A program made the translations under genes and the position numbers. DNA of 24,077 nucleotides from JBBSGA01 sp038254585 (GTDB lineage: Bacteria; Chloroflexota; Chloroflexia; Chloroflexales; Kallotenuaceae): contig JBBSGA010000055.1 in the NCBI GenBank assembly GCA_038254585.1, positions 1 through 24,077 of the forward strand. Direction: 5' to 3'. Under the pieces are notes generated by a model. It made no database searches and was not told the origin of the DNA. It was given only the letters and a program-made list of their open reading frames with translations. Below are positions 7,271-14,819 of the stretch, piece by piece (position 1 is the stretch's first letter; each line of letters begins with the position of its first letter).

Positions 7271-7383
7271 GCCCGGAACATCACCACGCCACGAGCGACG
7301 ATACAGCCGGCGCAGAAAGTGCGCTCTGGCCGTTTTGCCACGGCTGCTCCCGACCACCGCCATGATTGGCTGCATCGATCCGC

Positions 7384-8073
7384 ATGAACAACCCGCCGCC
7401 TGAGCTGAAACTGGCTGCAGATATGATCGTCGCCGCAATCCGGCGGCTGATGGCCAACCGCGCGGCCCCTATCCTCGTCGCATTCGACGGCGGTAGTGGC
7501 TCCGGCAAGTCCACGCTGGCCGCGTTGATCGCCGAGCAGCTGGATGCGGCGTTGATTCCGAGCGATGACTTCTTCGCCGCGGAGATCACCGACGCTGGAT
7601 GGGATGCGCGCAGCGCCGAAGAGCGCGCCGCCGACGGGATCGACTGGCGACGGCTGCGCGCCGAAGCACTCGAGCCACTCCTTGCCGGCAAACCCACGCA
7701 GTGGCGCGCCTTTGATTTTGAGGCGGGAGTGCGTCCCGACGGCACGTACGCGCTGCGCGCGGATTTCGTGGAGCGCGCGCCCGCCGCCGTCGTGGCGCTC
7801 GACGGAGCGTACTCGACGCGGCCCGAGCTCGCCGGCCTGATCGATCTTTCCGTGCTCGTCGACGTGCCTGTCGACGTGCGCCACGCCCGGCTCGCCGCGC
7901 GCGAGGAGCAGGATTTCTTAGCTGCCTGGCATGCGCGCTGGGATGCCGCGGAGGCGTATTACTTTACGCACGTACGACCGGCGTCTTCCTTTGACCTGGT
8001 TGTGACACCGGGGCAGTCTCCGCTCGCGGGCACGGACCGGCTACCCGATCCCAGCAGGTTGCGTTTCGAATAA
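7384..8073 (+). CDS. P-loop NTPase, uridine kinase-like
   Basis: A 229-residue protein with a Walker A motif GGSGSGKST at residues 36-44, followed by LIPSDDFF. That layout (P-loop, then Asp-Asp-Phe for substrate/metal) is found in uridine kinase/phosphoribulokinase-like kinases and in small (d)NTP-binding AAA proteins. A later VALDGAYSTRPEL strand could be the Walker B region; VDVPVDVRHARLAAREEQDF resembles the lid/base-binding helix with arginines. ATG at 7384 is preferred over an upstream TTG at 7366, which adds six unconserved residues; neither has a clear SD. It probably phosphorylates a nucleoside or another small molecule in the cytoplasm. It stands alone, after transposase debris. Confidence 0.75.
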   Translation: MNNPPPELKLAADMIVAAIRRLMANRAAPILVAFDGGSGSGKSTLAALIAEQLDAALIPSDDFFAAEITDAGWDARSAEERAADGIDWRRLRAEALEPLLAGKPTQWRAFDFEAGVRPDGTYALRADFVERAPAAVVALDGAYSTRPELAGLIDLSVLVDVPVDVRHARLAAREEQDFLAAWHARWDAAEAYYFTHVRPASSFDLVVTPGQSPLAGTDRLPDPSRLRFE

Positions 8074-8103
8074 TCTCATATCACCTCTGCGAGCCGGCCA
8101 TCA

Positions 8104-8120
8104 GCTAGGATCGCCCTAGC
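8104..8120. terminator. Stem-loop after the P-loop NTPase gene
   Basis: GCTAGG (8104-8109) pairs with CCTAGC (8115-8120) around an ATCGC loop, 30 bp after the stop codon. There is no T-run, so terminator function is tentative. Confidence 0.35.
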
Positions 8121-8272
8121 CCTCACGTTATGTTCATTCTCTGCCATCCTCGGCCGGTGTATGCTCCACGTAAAGCTTGAGCGGCGCGGGCGACAGGACG
8201 AAAAGTGGCGACATGGTCGAAAACGCTGTCCCCGCGCCGCGGGCAAGCCCTATTAAAATCGTGGAGGTCCCT

Positions 8273-8773
8273 ATGAACGGACTCAGGCGGTATTGGATAC
8301 CAGTTGTTGTCCTCGTGTTGCTCCTCGGGAGCATCGTAGCAGTGGCACCGGCGACGCGGGCTGCTGCAGCTCCACCCCCGGTCTCGACGTTAGTGGCCAT
8401 CCGGGCGGCCTACCACCCGGAGGCGCGCCCGCGCTATGATCGGGTCGTCTTCGAATTCAGCGGTCCCGTGCCGCAGGTTGACACGCACTACGTCAATCAG
8501 CTCATTCATGATGCGTCGGGATTGCCGGTCAAAATAACTGGCAAGGCGATTCTGGGGCTGAGCATGCGGCCTGCACAGGCACACAACGATGCAGGGAAAC
8601 TCACGGCGCCCACCCGGATTAAGTATGGCTTGCGCAACGTCAAGGAAGTCGCCAGCGCCGGTGATTTCGAAGGCGTCCTCAGCTACGGCATCGGGCTCGC
8701 CCACACGTCGCAGACCCGGGTCTTCACGCTCGCACATCCCAGCCGGGTGGTAATTGACTTCTTGAATCCATAA
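8273..8773 (+). CDS. Secreted AMIN-like domain protein
   Basis: A 166-residue protein. The ATG at 8273 is chosen because GGAGG (8264-8268) lies just before it and because it gives a classical signal peptide: MNGLRRYW, a hydrophobic core IPVVVLVLLLGSIVAV, then an Ala-rich cleavage region ATRAAAAPP. The mature part has the features of AMIN-like beta-sandwich domains: 'AAYHPEARPRYDRVVFEFSG' near the start, 'ARPRYDRVVF' being the signature strand, and a final HPSRVVIDFL strand. AMIN-type domains often place proteins at the cell envelope by binding cell wall material. No catalytic domain is attached, so it probably works as a small envelope-binding protein. It is monocistronic and ends before a strong terminator. 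Confidence 0.75.
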   Translation: MNGLRRYWIPVVVLVLLLGSIVAVAPATRAAAAPPPVSTLVAIRAAYHPEARPRYDRVVFEFSGPVPQVDTHYVNQLIHDASGLPVKITGKAILGLSMRPAQAHNDAGKLTAPTRIKYGLRNVKEVASAGDFEGVLSYGIGLAHTSQTRVFTLAHPSRVVIDFLNP

Positions 8774-8846
8774 TTGGACTCTGGCGTAAATCGGGGACCA
8801 TTACAACGACACGCTGCCCGAGCTGGCCGCGCACCAGGAGATGACC

Positions 8847-8871
8847 ACGCCCGCTCCAGCTGAGCGGGCGT
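8847..8871. terminator. Strong bidirectional stem-loop terminator
   Basis: ACGCCCGCTC (8847-8856) and GAGCGGGCGT (8862-8871) form a perfect 10-bp stem with a CAGCT loop. It lies between the stops of two convergent genes (8773 and 8954), the classic position for a shared terminator. The tail is TTGGGC rather than a U-run. Confidence 0.65.
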
Positions 8872-8953
8872 TGGGCAATCGACCGCTCGCATAATGATTG
8901 GGATGCTCCCCGCGATCATCACTACCCCCTTCACGACGAGGCCACGGCAAGAA

Positions 8954-9322
8954 TTACGCACCTTCAGTCTGACGGACATACTGAGCGATCGTGGCAAGCA
9001 GGAGCGCGTAGTCAAACGGCTTGCCCAGCGTCGCAACGGCGTGGCCGTCGTTGCTGAGCAGGTTCGCATGCCCTGCCGTCATCAGCACGACGGGAATGGT
9101 TTGGTACGTCGGGTCAGCCGCCAGCGCCCGGCACAACTCGATGCCGTTGAGTACCGGCATCATCACGTCGCTCAGCACCAAGTCTGGGCGTGCCTCGGCG
9201 ACCCGCTGCAACGCCTCCCGACCGTTCGCGGCGAGCAGGACGTGATAACCTGCCCGTTTGAGCATCCGCTGGATCACCTCGGCAAGCACCACTTCGTCGT
9301 CGACGACGAGGATGGTCGGCAC
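8954..9322 (-). CDS. Single-domain response regulator (CheY-like receiver)
   Basis: A 122-residue stand-alone receiver domain. The acidic pocket is D8/D9, the phosphoacceptor is D52 in LSDVMMP, the switch Thr is T82 in LMTAGH and the conserved Lys is K101 in LGKPFD, so all catalytic residues are present. There is no output domain, so it must act by protein-protein contact. GTG at 9322 is chosen as the start: it lies 1 nt after the stop of the KaiC-like gene, the protein then begins at the usual VPTILVVDDE, and a GGGAGA SD-like stretch lies in the end of the upstream gene. The 1-nt spacing predicts translational coupling and a joint function with the ATPase. The partner histidine kinase is not in the window. 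Confidence 0.92.
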   Translation of the reverse strand: MPTILVVDDEVVLAEVIQRMLKRAGYHVLLAANGREALQRVAEARPDLVLSDVMMPVLNGIELCRALAADPTYQTIPVVLMTAGHANLLSNDGHAVATLGKPFDYALLLATIAQYVRQTEGA

Positions 9323-9323
9323 C

Positions 9324-10835
9324 CTATTGGTCTCCCGTGACGGCGCCGCCGCGTTCGTGCCCGGGCGGGCGCCTGCCCTTCCAGTAGCGCGTGATCGTCC
9401 CCCGCAGCAGCGCCGTCGCACTCTCCGCCGTTCGCGCGACGTCGATGCCATGCGCGGTGATCCGAAACTCACGGAGCCCGTGGTCATAGTCGCGCTCGCG
9501 CACCTTGAGCACCGCGATCAGGCGGTGGAGTTGGGAGCGCATCTCGACCACGCGGAGGACGAGGATGTTGTCCATCAGCGCCGAGACGGTCTCAGTCGGC
9601 ATCGTAATCGCCCGGTCGAAGCCCTTGTGCAGCTCCACCGCGACCAGGGTCGTCACTCCACGTGCCCGCAGCTCGTTGCCGAGCACGGCAAAGAAGAGGC
9701 TGATCCGCTCGGGATGCGTCGTCATCGTCGAAAATGCCGTCAGGTCGTCGATGAACAGGCGGCGCACCTGCCGCTGCGCGACCGTGGCGAGCAGGCGCGC
9801 GGCGAGCATATCCAGGTTGGTCTCGGACAGCGGCTGCCAGACGATCACGAGCTGCTCCTGCGCGACGGCCTGGCTGAGCGCGAGACCGGTCGCGTCCCCT
9901 TTTGCGATCAAGGGGGCCGGCTGCTCGTAGAACCCGAAGTAACACCCGGTCTCGCCGGCCTGGACTCCTGTCGCGAGGAACTGGAGACCCAGGATCGTCT
10001 TCCCACTGCCGGTTGGGCCAAGGACCAGCGTCGTCGTGTGGGCGGCCACCCCCCCGCGCAGCATGGAATCAAGCTGGGGGATGCCCAAGCGGCAGACCTC
10101 GGCCGCCGCGTCCACGATCGCCGGCGGCGCCGTGAGCGCGACCTCGGCACGGGGGTAGACTACGAGGCCAGCTTCCGTAATCGCGAACGCGTGCCGCCCC
10201 GGCAAGAAGTCGCTCCCGCGCAGCTTCCAGACCTCCAGCTCGCGCACGCTGCGGAGACCAAGGCACGCGACATTTAACTCGAGCACGCCGTCGGCGATGG
10301 TATGCGCCGGGGGGTGCTTGACCGCCTCATTGGCGTGGGTGAGCAGCAAGGTCGTACAGTGGTGCGATTCGGCGGCAATGTACAAGGCCTGGAGAAAGTG
10401 CCGGAAGGCCATGTCCGACGCGGACGTCGCCTCGACATTCATGAGGCCGTCAAGGATCAGCAGCGTTGGCGCATGCGCCAGGAGCACGTCGAGTAAAAAG
10501 TCCAGCAAGCCCTCCAGCCCCGCGTCGCGCAGCGGGCCATAGCCACTGAAGAAGGACAACTGCTCAGGGATCACGCTCGGGTCGAAAAAGCGGAGCGTCT
10601 GGAGGTAGGCGAGCATGCGCGTATGCGTCTCGCTCAGTAGGGTTACATAGATCGCACGCCCGCCAGCAGCAATCTGGTGAAAGGCGATTTGGGTGCTCAG
10701 GATCGTCTTGCCGGCGCCCGGCACACCCATGATAACGTACAGGCCCCCCTGGAATAGGCCACCGTGGAGGACGTCGTCGAGGCCTGCCACGCCACTGGCG
10801 ACCCGCTTGAGCTGGCGTATCTCTTCTACCGGCAT
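9324..10835 (-). CDS. Two-domain KaiC-like (RecA-superfamily) ATPase
   Basis: A 503-residue protein, close to the size of KaiC, with duplicated RecA/KaiC domains. CI-like: Walker A GVPGAGKT at 37-44 and Walker B LLILDGL. CII-like: Walker A GPTGSGKT at 273-280, FYEQP where KaiC has its catalytic glutamate region, and Walker B RLFIDDL. The C-terminal part (DNILVLRVVEMRSQLHR.. LKVRERDYDHGLREFRI) parallels KaiC CII. By eye, the KaiC phospho-site pair Ser-Thr aligns with S418-A419, so only the serine remains. ATG at 10835 follows an AGAGGAG SD; an upstream in-frame start lacks one. KaiC-like proteins without KaiA/KaiB in non-cyanobacteria act as signalling ATPases; pairing with the receiver protein downstream supports that. 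Confidence 0.9.
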   Translation of the reverse strand: MPVEEIRQLKRVASGVAGLDDVLHGGLFQGGLYVIMGVPGAGKTILSTQIAFHQIAAGGRAIYVTLLSETHTRMLAYLQTLRFFDPSVIPEQLSFFSGYGPLRDAGLEGLLDFLLDVLLAHAPTLLILDGLMNVEATSASDMAFRHFLQALYIAAESHHCTTLLLTHANEAVKHPPAHTIADGVLELNVACLGLRSVRELEVWKLRGSDFLPGRHAFAITEAGLVVYPRAEVALTAPPAIVDAAAEVCRLGIPQLDSMLRGGVAAHTTTLVLGPTGSGKTILGLQFLATGVQAGETGCYFGFYEQPAPLIAKGDATGLALSQAVAQEQLVIVWQPLSETNLDMLAARLLATVAQRQVRRLFIDDLTAFSTMTTHPERISLFFAVLGNELRARGVTTLVAVELHKGFDRAITMPTETVSALMDNILVLRVVEMRSQLHRLIAVLKVRERDYDHGLREFRITAHGIDVARTAESATALLRGTITRYWKGRRPPGHERGGAVTGDQ

Positions 10836-10917
10836 GCTGCAGCGCTCCTCTAGACAAGGGCCGTCCACGCCACCCCATGGTACCGGCCGCAACCATTATC
10901 TCACAGGTACGGCGTGA

Positions 10918-11160
10918 GGGCGTACACGCGCGCTACTGCTGGAGGAGCGCCGCCTCCTAGCTGCGAAGAGGCGGCGGCGCTGGCGGACCGTGGAAAGTGA
11001 TGGCGCTGCCTTCGAGAACCTCTGCGCCGTCCGGCGTCGGGATGGCGTCGCGGCTATCGTCAAGGAGTGCATGCCGGTCGAGCCGCCAGGGCGTTCCGAC
11101 GATGAGGCTACCAACCGCTACACCGGACGTGGGCGCGGAGCGTGGATAGTCAGGGCAACC
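10918..11160 (+). pseudogene. Possible eroded fragment of an ATP-dependent DNA ligase domain
   Basis: From 10918 a plus-strand frame reads ALLLEERRLLAAKRRR, WRTVESDGAAFENLCA, DGVAAIVKE and YTGRGRGAWIVRATRD. This order loosely follows the end of the adenylation domain of LigD-type ATP-dependent ligases (L..RR.LL ... DG.ALF ... GLEGIVAKR ... Y..GRRS..W.K.K). Key residues are altered (the expected GIVAKR is shifted or lost), an in-frame stop precedes it at 10915 and there is no plausible start. If the match is real, this is a dead gene piece. Confidence 0.3.
10948..10976. terminator. GC-rich stem-loop downstream of the long leftward operon
   Basis: CGCCGCCTC (10948-10956) pairs with GAGGCGGCG (10968-10976), loop 11 nt. 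It is 260 bp beyond the aldo/keto reductase stop and could end that transcript before the KaiC-like gene. No T-run. Confidence 0.35.
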
Positions 11161-11235
11161 CGTGATACACGGCCACCCTCCATGGTCTACGTGATGTGCG
11201 TGGCGAGGGTGGTCGCTCGTCCGCGGCCTTCTCGA

Positions 11236-12225
11236 CTATCGAAAGCGCGACGCCGACGACCACATATCCGGGTTCCCGCCCAGCTTCCGCTTGACCTCCT
11301 CCGTTGCCGCCGTGAGCTCGTCGACAACCTGCGGTGGTAGCTCCACCGCGGCCGCTTGCACATTGTCGTGGATCTGATCTGGGTTGCGCGCGCCGGCCAG
11401 GACCGAGGTCACGCCCGGCTGATGGAGGAGCCAGGCAAGCGCAAGCCGCGCCATCGGCACGTCGATCGTATCGCTAATCCGCCGGATCTGCTCGAGCGCC
11501 GTAAAGGTCTCTGTTTCACACCCGGCCTCGCCATGCCGCGTTTGCGGTCGATCTTTCGAAAAATGTCTGGTTCGTGCTCGCCCCACGGGGACGTCATCCG
11601 CGGCGGCGAATTTGCCGGTCAGCAAGCCCTGCACCAGGGGACTGTAGCAGAGGATGCCGATTCCGTTGTCGACGCACTGCTGCCTGATCGCATATTCGAT
11701 CGCCCGCCACAGCAAGCTGTAGGGCAGCTGATTCGTCGCGGCGCGTCCGGCTGCCAGGAGATCGGCAAGATCACCGGGGCCAAAGTTACAGACGCCGACG
11801 GCGCGCACTTTGCCCTGCGTCCGCAGCTCTTCGAGCGCCCCCATGGTCTCCTGTAGCGGAATCGTGCGGTTTGGCCAGTGGATCTGGTAGAGGTCGATAT
11901 AGTCGGTGTGGAGCCGGCGCAGGCTGCGCTCGCACGCTTGCCGAACCCCGGTCGCCGCCAGCTGATCCCCGCTGACCTTCGACGCGATCACCGCCTCATG
12001 CCTGCGCCTTGTGAGCGCCTTGCCCAGCAGCGACTCCGAAAAGCCGTCGCCGTAGGCCTCCGCCGTATCGAAGAAGTTGATCCCTTCGTCCAGCGCGGCA
12101 TGGATGGTTGCGAGCGAGTCTGCTTCATCCTGCGGGCCCCACGTCGCATCGCCCACGATCGCCCAACAACCCATTGCCACGACCGAAACTGAGATATCGG
12201 TTTCGCCAAGCTTGCGGTATTCCAT
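11236..12225 (-). CDS. Aldo/keto reductase
   Basis: A 329-residue NADPH-dependent aldo/keto reductase. The catalytic tetrad is complete: D53 and Y58 in FFDTAEAYG, K83 in IASKVSG and H116 in LYQIHWPN. The C-terminal cofactor-binding block (SVLAGARNPDQIHDNVQAA) is also typical. The ATG at 12225 is preferred because it begins MEYRKLGETDISVS, the usual family start, and follows a strong GGAGGAAG; a longer in-frame version would overlap the upstream gene's end. This is the last gene of the leftward ABC-transporter operon, 79 bp after the TIM-barrel isomerase gene. It probably reduces an aldehyde or keto group of a sugar-like intermediate. Confidence 0.93.
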   Translation of the reverse strand: MEYRKLGETDISVSVVAMGCWAIVGDATWGPQDEADSLATIHAALDEGINFFDTAEAYGDGFSESLLGKALTRRRHEAVIASKVSGDQLAATGVRQACERSLRRLHTDYIDLYQIHWPNRTIPLQETMGALEELRTQGKVRAVGVCNFGPGDLADLLAAGRAATNQLPYSLLWRAIEYAIRQQCVDNGIGILCYSPLVQGLLTGKFAAADDVPVGRARTRHFSKDRPQTRHGEAGCETETFTALEQIRRISDTIDVPMARLALAWLLHQPGVTSVLAGARNPDQIHDNVQAAAVELPPQVVDELTAATEEVKRKLGGNPDMWSSASRFR

Positions 12226-12304
12226 GGCGTCTATCTTCCTCCCGTCTCGTATATCGCCGGGCCCAGCGGGCCGTGCGCCCGACTTGAGGCAATTGACGAG
12301 CTCG

Positions 12305-13093
12305 TCACTCAAAGAGCGAGCGTGCGAATACGATGTCTTCCGCGATCAGTCGCGTGACCGCGGGCTCATCGCTGTACTCCGCGGTGAGGCATATGACGCC
12401 GGCAAAGCTGCGCCGCCGCAGCTCGTTCGCCACGCGCGGCCACGAGGCCAGGCCCTGCCGGCCGCTGGTAAAGTAGGGGTGCCACTCCACATCGTCGGCT
12501 TCCGGGCCGGTCACGCGGCGCCAGAAGGCATTCTTCAGATTGACCATGCACAGGTGCGACCACACGATATCGATCGCGAGCTCCGGCTCTTCGCCCTGCA
12601 GCCCCGTATGGGCGGCATCCCACACGGCCGCGATATAGCGCGCATCGAAGCGTTCGATCAGATGCCGCAGCCCCATCGCATTGCAGACGTAGCGCCCATA
12701 GTGATTCTGTACGCCGAGCTTGACGTTGTAGGTCTGCAACAGCGGCAGCAGTGCTGCATACTCCTGCTGCATCCTGGCTTCACTCGCCAGGTACCCATCC
12801 GCTCCGATCGGCGCCATGATGCGCATAATCGGAATGTTCAGCTCACCACCGGCGGCGATAGCCGCCTCGGTCGGGGTCGTAGCGACGCTCGTGATCCGCA
12901 CATCCGCTTCGGCCAGCTGCCGCACTGCGCGCGGCAGGTCGCGCGTCACCTGCGCGGGCTCGACCTGGTACCCCGGCCGCACCGGGAGCTCGATTCCGTC
13001 GAAGCCCAGGCTGCGCACAAAGTGGCCGAGCTCCGGCAGCGGCATGGTCCATGGTTTCGTGAAAACCGAAAAGGTAATCTCGTGTTGGTGCAT
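12305..13093 (-). CDS. TIM-barrel sugar phosphate isomerase/epimerase family protein
   Basis: A 262-residue protein of the xylose-isomerase-like TIM-barrel superfamily (AP endonuclease 2-like). Visible features are the N-terminal strand ITFSVFTKPW, LGFDGIELPVRPGYQV with the first metal-site Glu region, VKLGVQNHYGRY (the strand ending in a His), and AAVWDAAHTGLQGEEP with the Asp and His metal ligands, followed by HLCMVNLKN. Members isomerise or epimerise keto sugars or cleave 3-keto-glycosides using a divalent metal. There is no signal peptide. It sits 55 bp after the SDR gene in the ABC operon; a second, different member of the superfamily is encoded at 19368-20189. Confidence 0.85.
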   Translation of the reverse strand: MHQHEITFSVFTKPWTMPLPELGHFVRSLGFDGIELPVRPGYQVEPAQVTRDLPRAVRQLAEADVRITSVATTPTEAAIAAGGELNIPIMRIMAPIGADGYLASEARMQQEYAALLPLLQTYNVKLGVQNHYGRYVCNAMGLRHLIERFDARYIAAVWDAAHTGLQGEEPELAIDIVWSHLCMVNLKNAFWRRVTGPEADDVEWHPYFTSGRQGLASWPRVANELRRRSFAGVICLTAEYSDEPAVTRLIAEDIVFARSLFE

Positions 13094-13148
13094 AGCTCGT
13101 CCTTGTGCTGTCGAAGCAGAAGACGTGTTACGTCTCGACGTCGAGCGC

Positions 13149-13886
13149 TCATCCGCGGCTTGGAAACATCACGAGCTCAGGGACGTGGGCGCGGGATGGC
13201 ATACGCATGACGAACATACAGGCAGCCGCGACATCCTCCGGCTGCAGGGCGCGTGCGAGTACCTCGGGCGGAAGGGGAGCCGGACGTTTCAACACCAGCG
13301 GCGTATCAGTCAGGCCGGGGAAAATGACGGTCGTACGCACGCCGTGCTCGCGCTCTTCCTCCATTGTCGCATGCGCGAGCCCAACCACTCCGGCCTTCGT
13401 TGCCTGGTAGGCCACACCGGAGCGGTCCGGCTTTTTCGCCGCCGCCGAGGAGATGTGAATCAGGAGGCCTCCCTGCTGCTGCCGGAAGACCGGAACCACG
13501 GCCTGGGTCAGGTTGAAAGCCGCGGTCAGGTTGGTCGCCAGCATGTCGGCCCAGCTCTCGGGCGTTAGCTCGCCCAGCGCGCGCCTCGCGATATTCGAGC
13601 CGACCGAGTTGACCAGCGTATCGATCCGCCCGAAGCCGCGGAGCGCCGCTTCGATCAGGCGCTCGGCCGCCTGGCGGTCGGTCGCATCAGTCGCGATCGC
13701 CAGCGCCTCGCCTCCGGCAGCGTGGATCGTCGCCCGTAGCTGATCGAGCGCATCGGCATTACGCGCTGCGAGAACGGCCCGCGCGCCCGCCGCCGTGGCC
13801 GCCACTGCCGTCGCGCGGCCCATGCCGCTGCTGGCGCCGGCGACGATCACCACCTGGCCCGCCAGATCGCTTGGCCCCATGCTCAT
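13149..13886 (-). CDS. Short-chain dehydrogenase/reductase (SDR)
   Basis: A 245-residue classical SDR. The nucleotide-binding motif is G17-A-S-S-G21-M-G23 and the active site is N119, S147, Y160 and K164 (YQATK), with NSVG in place of the usual NNAG. The end carries PGLTDTPLV, the usual loop after the nucleotide site. The ATG at 13886 (MSMGPSDLAGQ) is preceded by AGGGGGTG; longer in-frame starts reach into the upstream hydrolase gene and lack family similarity. Length fits the classical class (about 250). It probably oxidises or reduces a hydroxyl/keto group of an intermediate in the same pathway as the adjacent isomerase and hydrolases. Confidence 0.93.
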   Translation of the reverse strand: MSMGPSDLAGQVVIVAGASSGMGRATAVAATAAGARAVLAARNADALDQLRATIHAAGGEALAIATDATDRQAAERLIEAALRGFGRIDTLVNSVGSNIARRALGELTPESWADMLATNLTAAFNLTQAVVPVFRQQQGGLLIHISSAAAKKPDRSGVAYQATKAGVVGLAHATMEEEREHGVRTTVIFPGLTDTPLVLKRPAPLPPEVLARALQPEDVAAACMFVMRMPSRAHVPELVMFPSRG

Positions 13887-13948
13887 CGAAACACCCCCTG
13901 ATCGCCGTCGACCTCGGCCGGCCTGGCGGCGAATGGCAAAGCCATCGA

Positions 13949-14695
13949 TTACGCGTGCTCCGGCTTCATCAGATCGTCGCTCACGATCGTGGGACACCAA
14001 TACTGCTCGATATGCCTGATCACAAGCTCGGTGCCTTCCTCATGGCTGACGAATGGGCGCCTGGCCGGGTTATAGAGCGAATCTGTCAGATCGCGCACGA
14101 GCAGACACGGGATCCCCCAGCGGCTCATCTGCCGGATCCCGAACGAGCGCCCGAGCACGCAAAAGTTCGTATGCACGCCCATGACGAGCAGCATTTGAAT
14201 AGTGCGCTGGCGCAGCAAACTATAGACTTCGATCCCACTATCTGAGATAGCGTCGGGCTCCGCGATGGTGATGGCAGGATGTTGCCGTCTCCAGGCATGA
14301 AAGGTCGGGCACTGCGGACTATCATCACAGCCGCCGTCCGAGTCGTCGATCGGCAGCGGCGGCGCCTCGATATGCCGGGCCGGCACAGGCTCTACGCGGG
14401 GAAGCTGCAGCATCCGTTGGCGCTGCGGGGTATCCGCGTAAAAGTCCATGCACTCGGACGGAGCGTGGATGATCTGTACCCCTCGCTCCCGCGCGAGCGT
14501 AATGATCGGGTTCATCTTGTGGGCCAGGGCGTCGCAGCGCCGGGCGGCGCTTTTGCACCAATGATCGTCCCACATATCACAGAGCAGCAGCGCGGTTGCA
14601 TGTGCCGGGAAGGTTCGTGGAAGGATCGCTTCCTCCCACGCGTCGCTCCCTTTGAAGACCTCGAACCGAGTACGAAGGTTTAGCGTGAGTTCCAT
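13949..14695 (-). CDS. Isochorismatase-family cysteine hydrolase
   Basis: A 248-residue protein of the isochorismatase-like hydrolase superfamily. The catalytic Asp is D40 in LLLCDMWDDHW and the nucleophilic cysteine is C179 in MGVHTNFCVLGRSFG. The Lys of the triad is probably in the central region but was not pinned. The Cys version of the family includes nicotinamidase, N-carbamoylsarcosine amidase, ureidoacrylate hydrolase and other amidases, so C-N bond cleavage in the cytoplasm is likely. The ATG at 14695 follows AGGAG at 7 nt. It lies between a nitrilase-family gene and an SDR in the ABC operon, which points to release of nitrogen from the imported compound. Confidence 0.88.
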   Translation of the reverse strand: MELTLNLRTRFEVFKGSDAWEEAILPRTFPAHATALLLCDMWDDHWCKSAARRCDALAHKMNPIITLARERGVQIIHAPSECMDFYADTPQRQRMLQLPRVEPVPARHIEAPPLPIDDSDGGCDDSPQCPTFHAWRRQHPAITIAEPDAISDSGIEVYSLLRQRTIQMLLVMGVHTNFCVLGRSFGIRQMSRWGIPCLLVRDLTDSLYNPARRPFVSHEEGTELVIRHIEQYWCPTIVSDDLMKPEHA

Positions 14696-14819
14696 CCAGT
14701 ACTCCTGATGGTGGCGCCTGCTTTCAACATCCCACCCGCCGGCGAGGCCTGCGCGTCGCCGCCGGCGCGAAGCAGATCGTGGTCGACATGGAGCAGCCGA
14801 GCTCGTCCCTGATTCCGAC

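Larger units (their letters stand above)
6842..7383. other. Decayed intergenic region with mobile-element debris
   Basis: About 540 bp without an intact gene. It is more AT-rich at 6900-6970 than its neighbours. It holds a promoter-like box and, on the minus strand, an integrase-type transposase fragment (listed separately). Plus-strand open frames here run antisense to that fragment and have no family features. Confidence 0.5.
10836..11235. other. 400-bp gap between KaiC-like and aldo/keto reductase genes
   Basis: No intact gene is supported. It contains a GC-rich stem-loop and a plus-strand open stretch that may be an eroded DNA ligase piece, both listed separately. The promoter for the KaiC-like gene should lie here, but no clear -35/-10 pair was seen. 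Confidence 0.5.

Noticed and set aside
9258..10277. 339-codon plus-strand open frame
   Set aside because: Antisense to the KaiC-like ATPase; Arg/His/Asp-rich without motifs.
12077..13210. 377-codon plus-strand open frame
   Set aside because: Runs antisense across two well-supported genes (aldo/keto reductase and isomerase) and has no recognisable domain.
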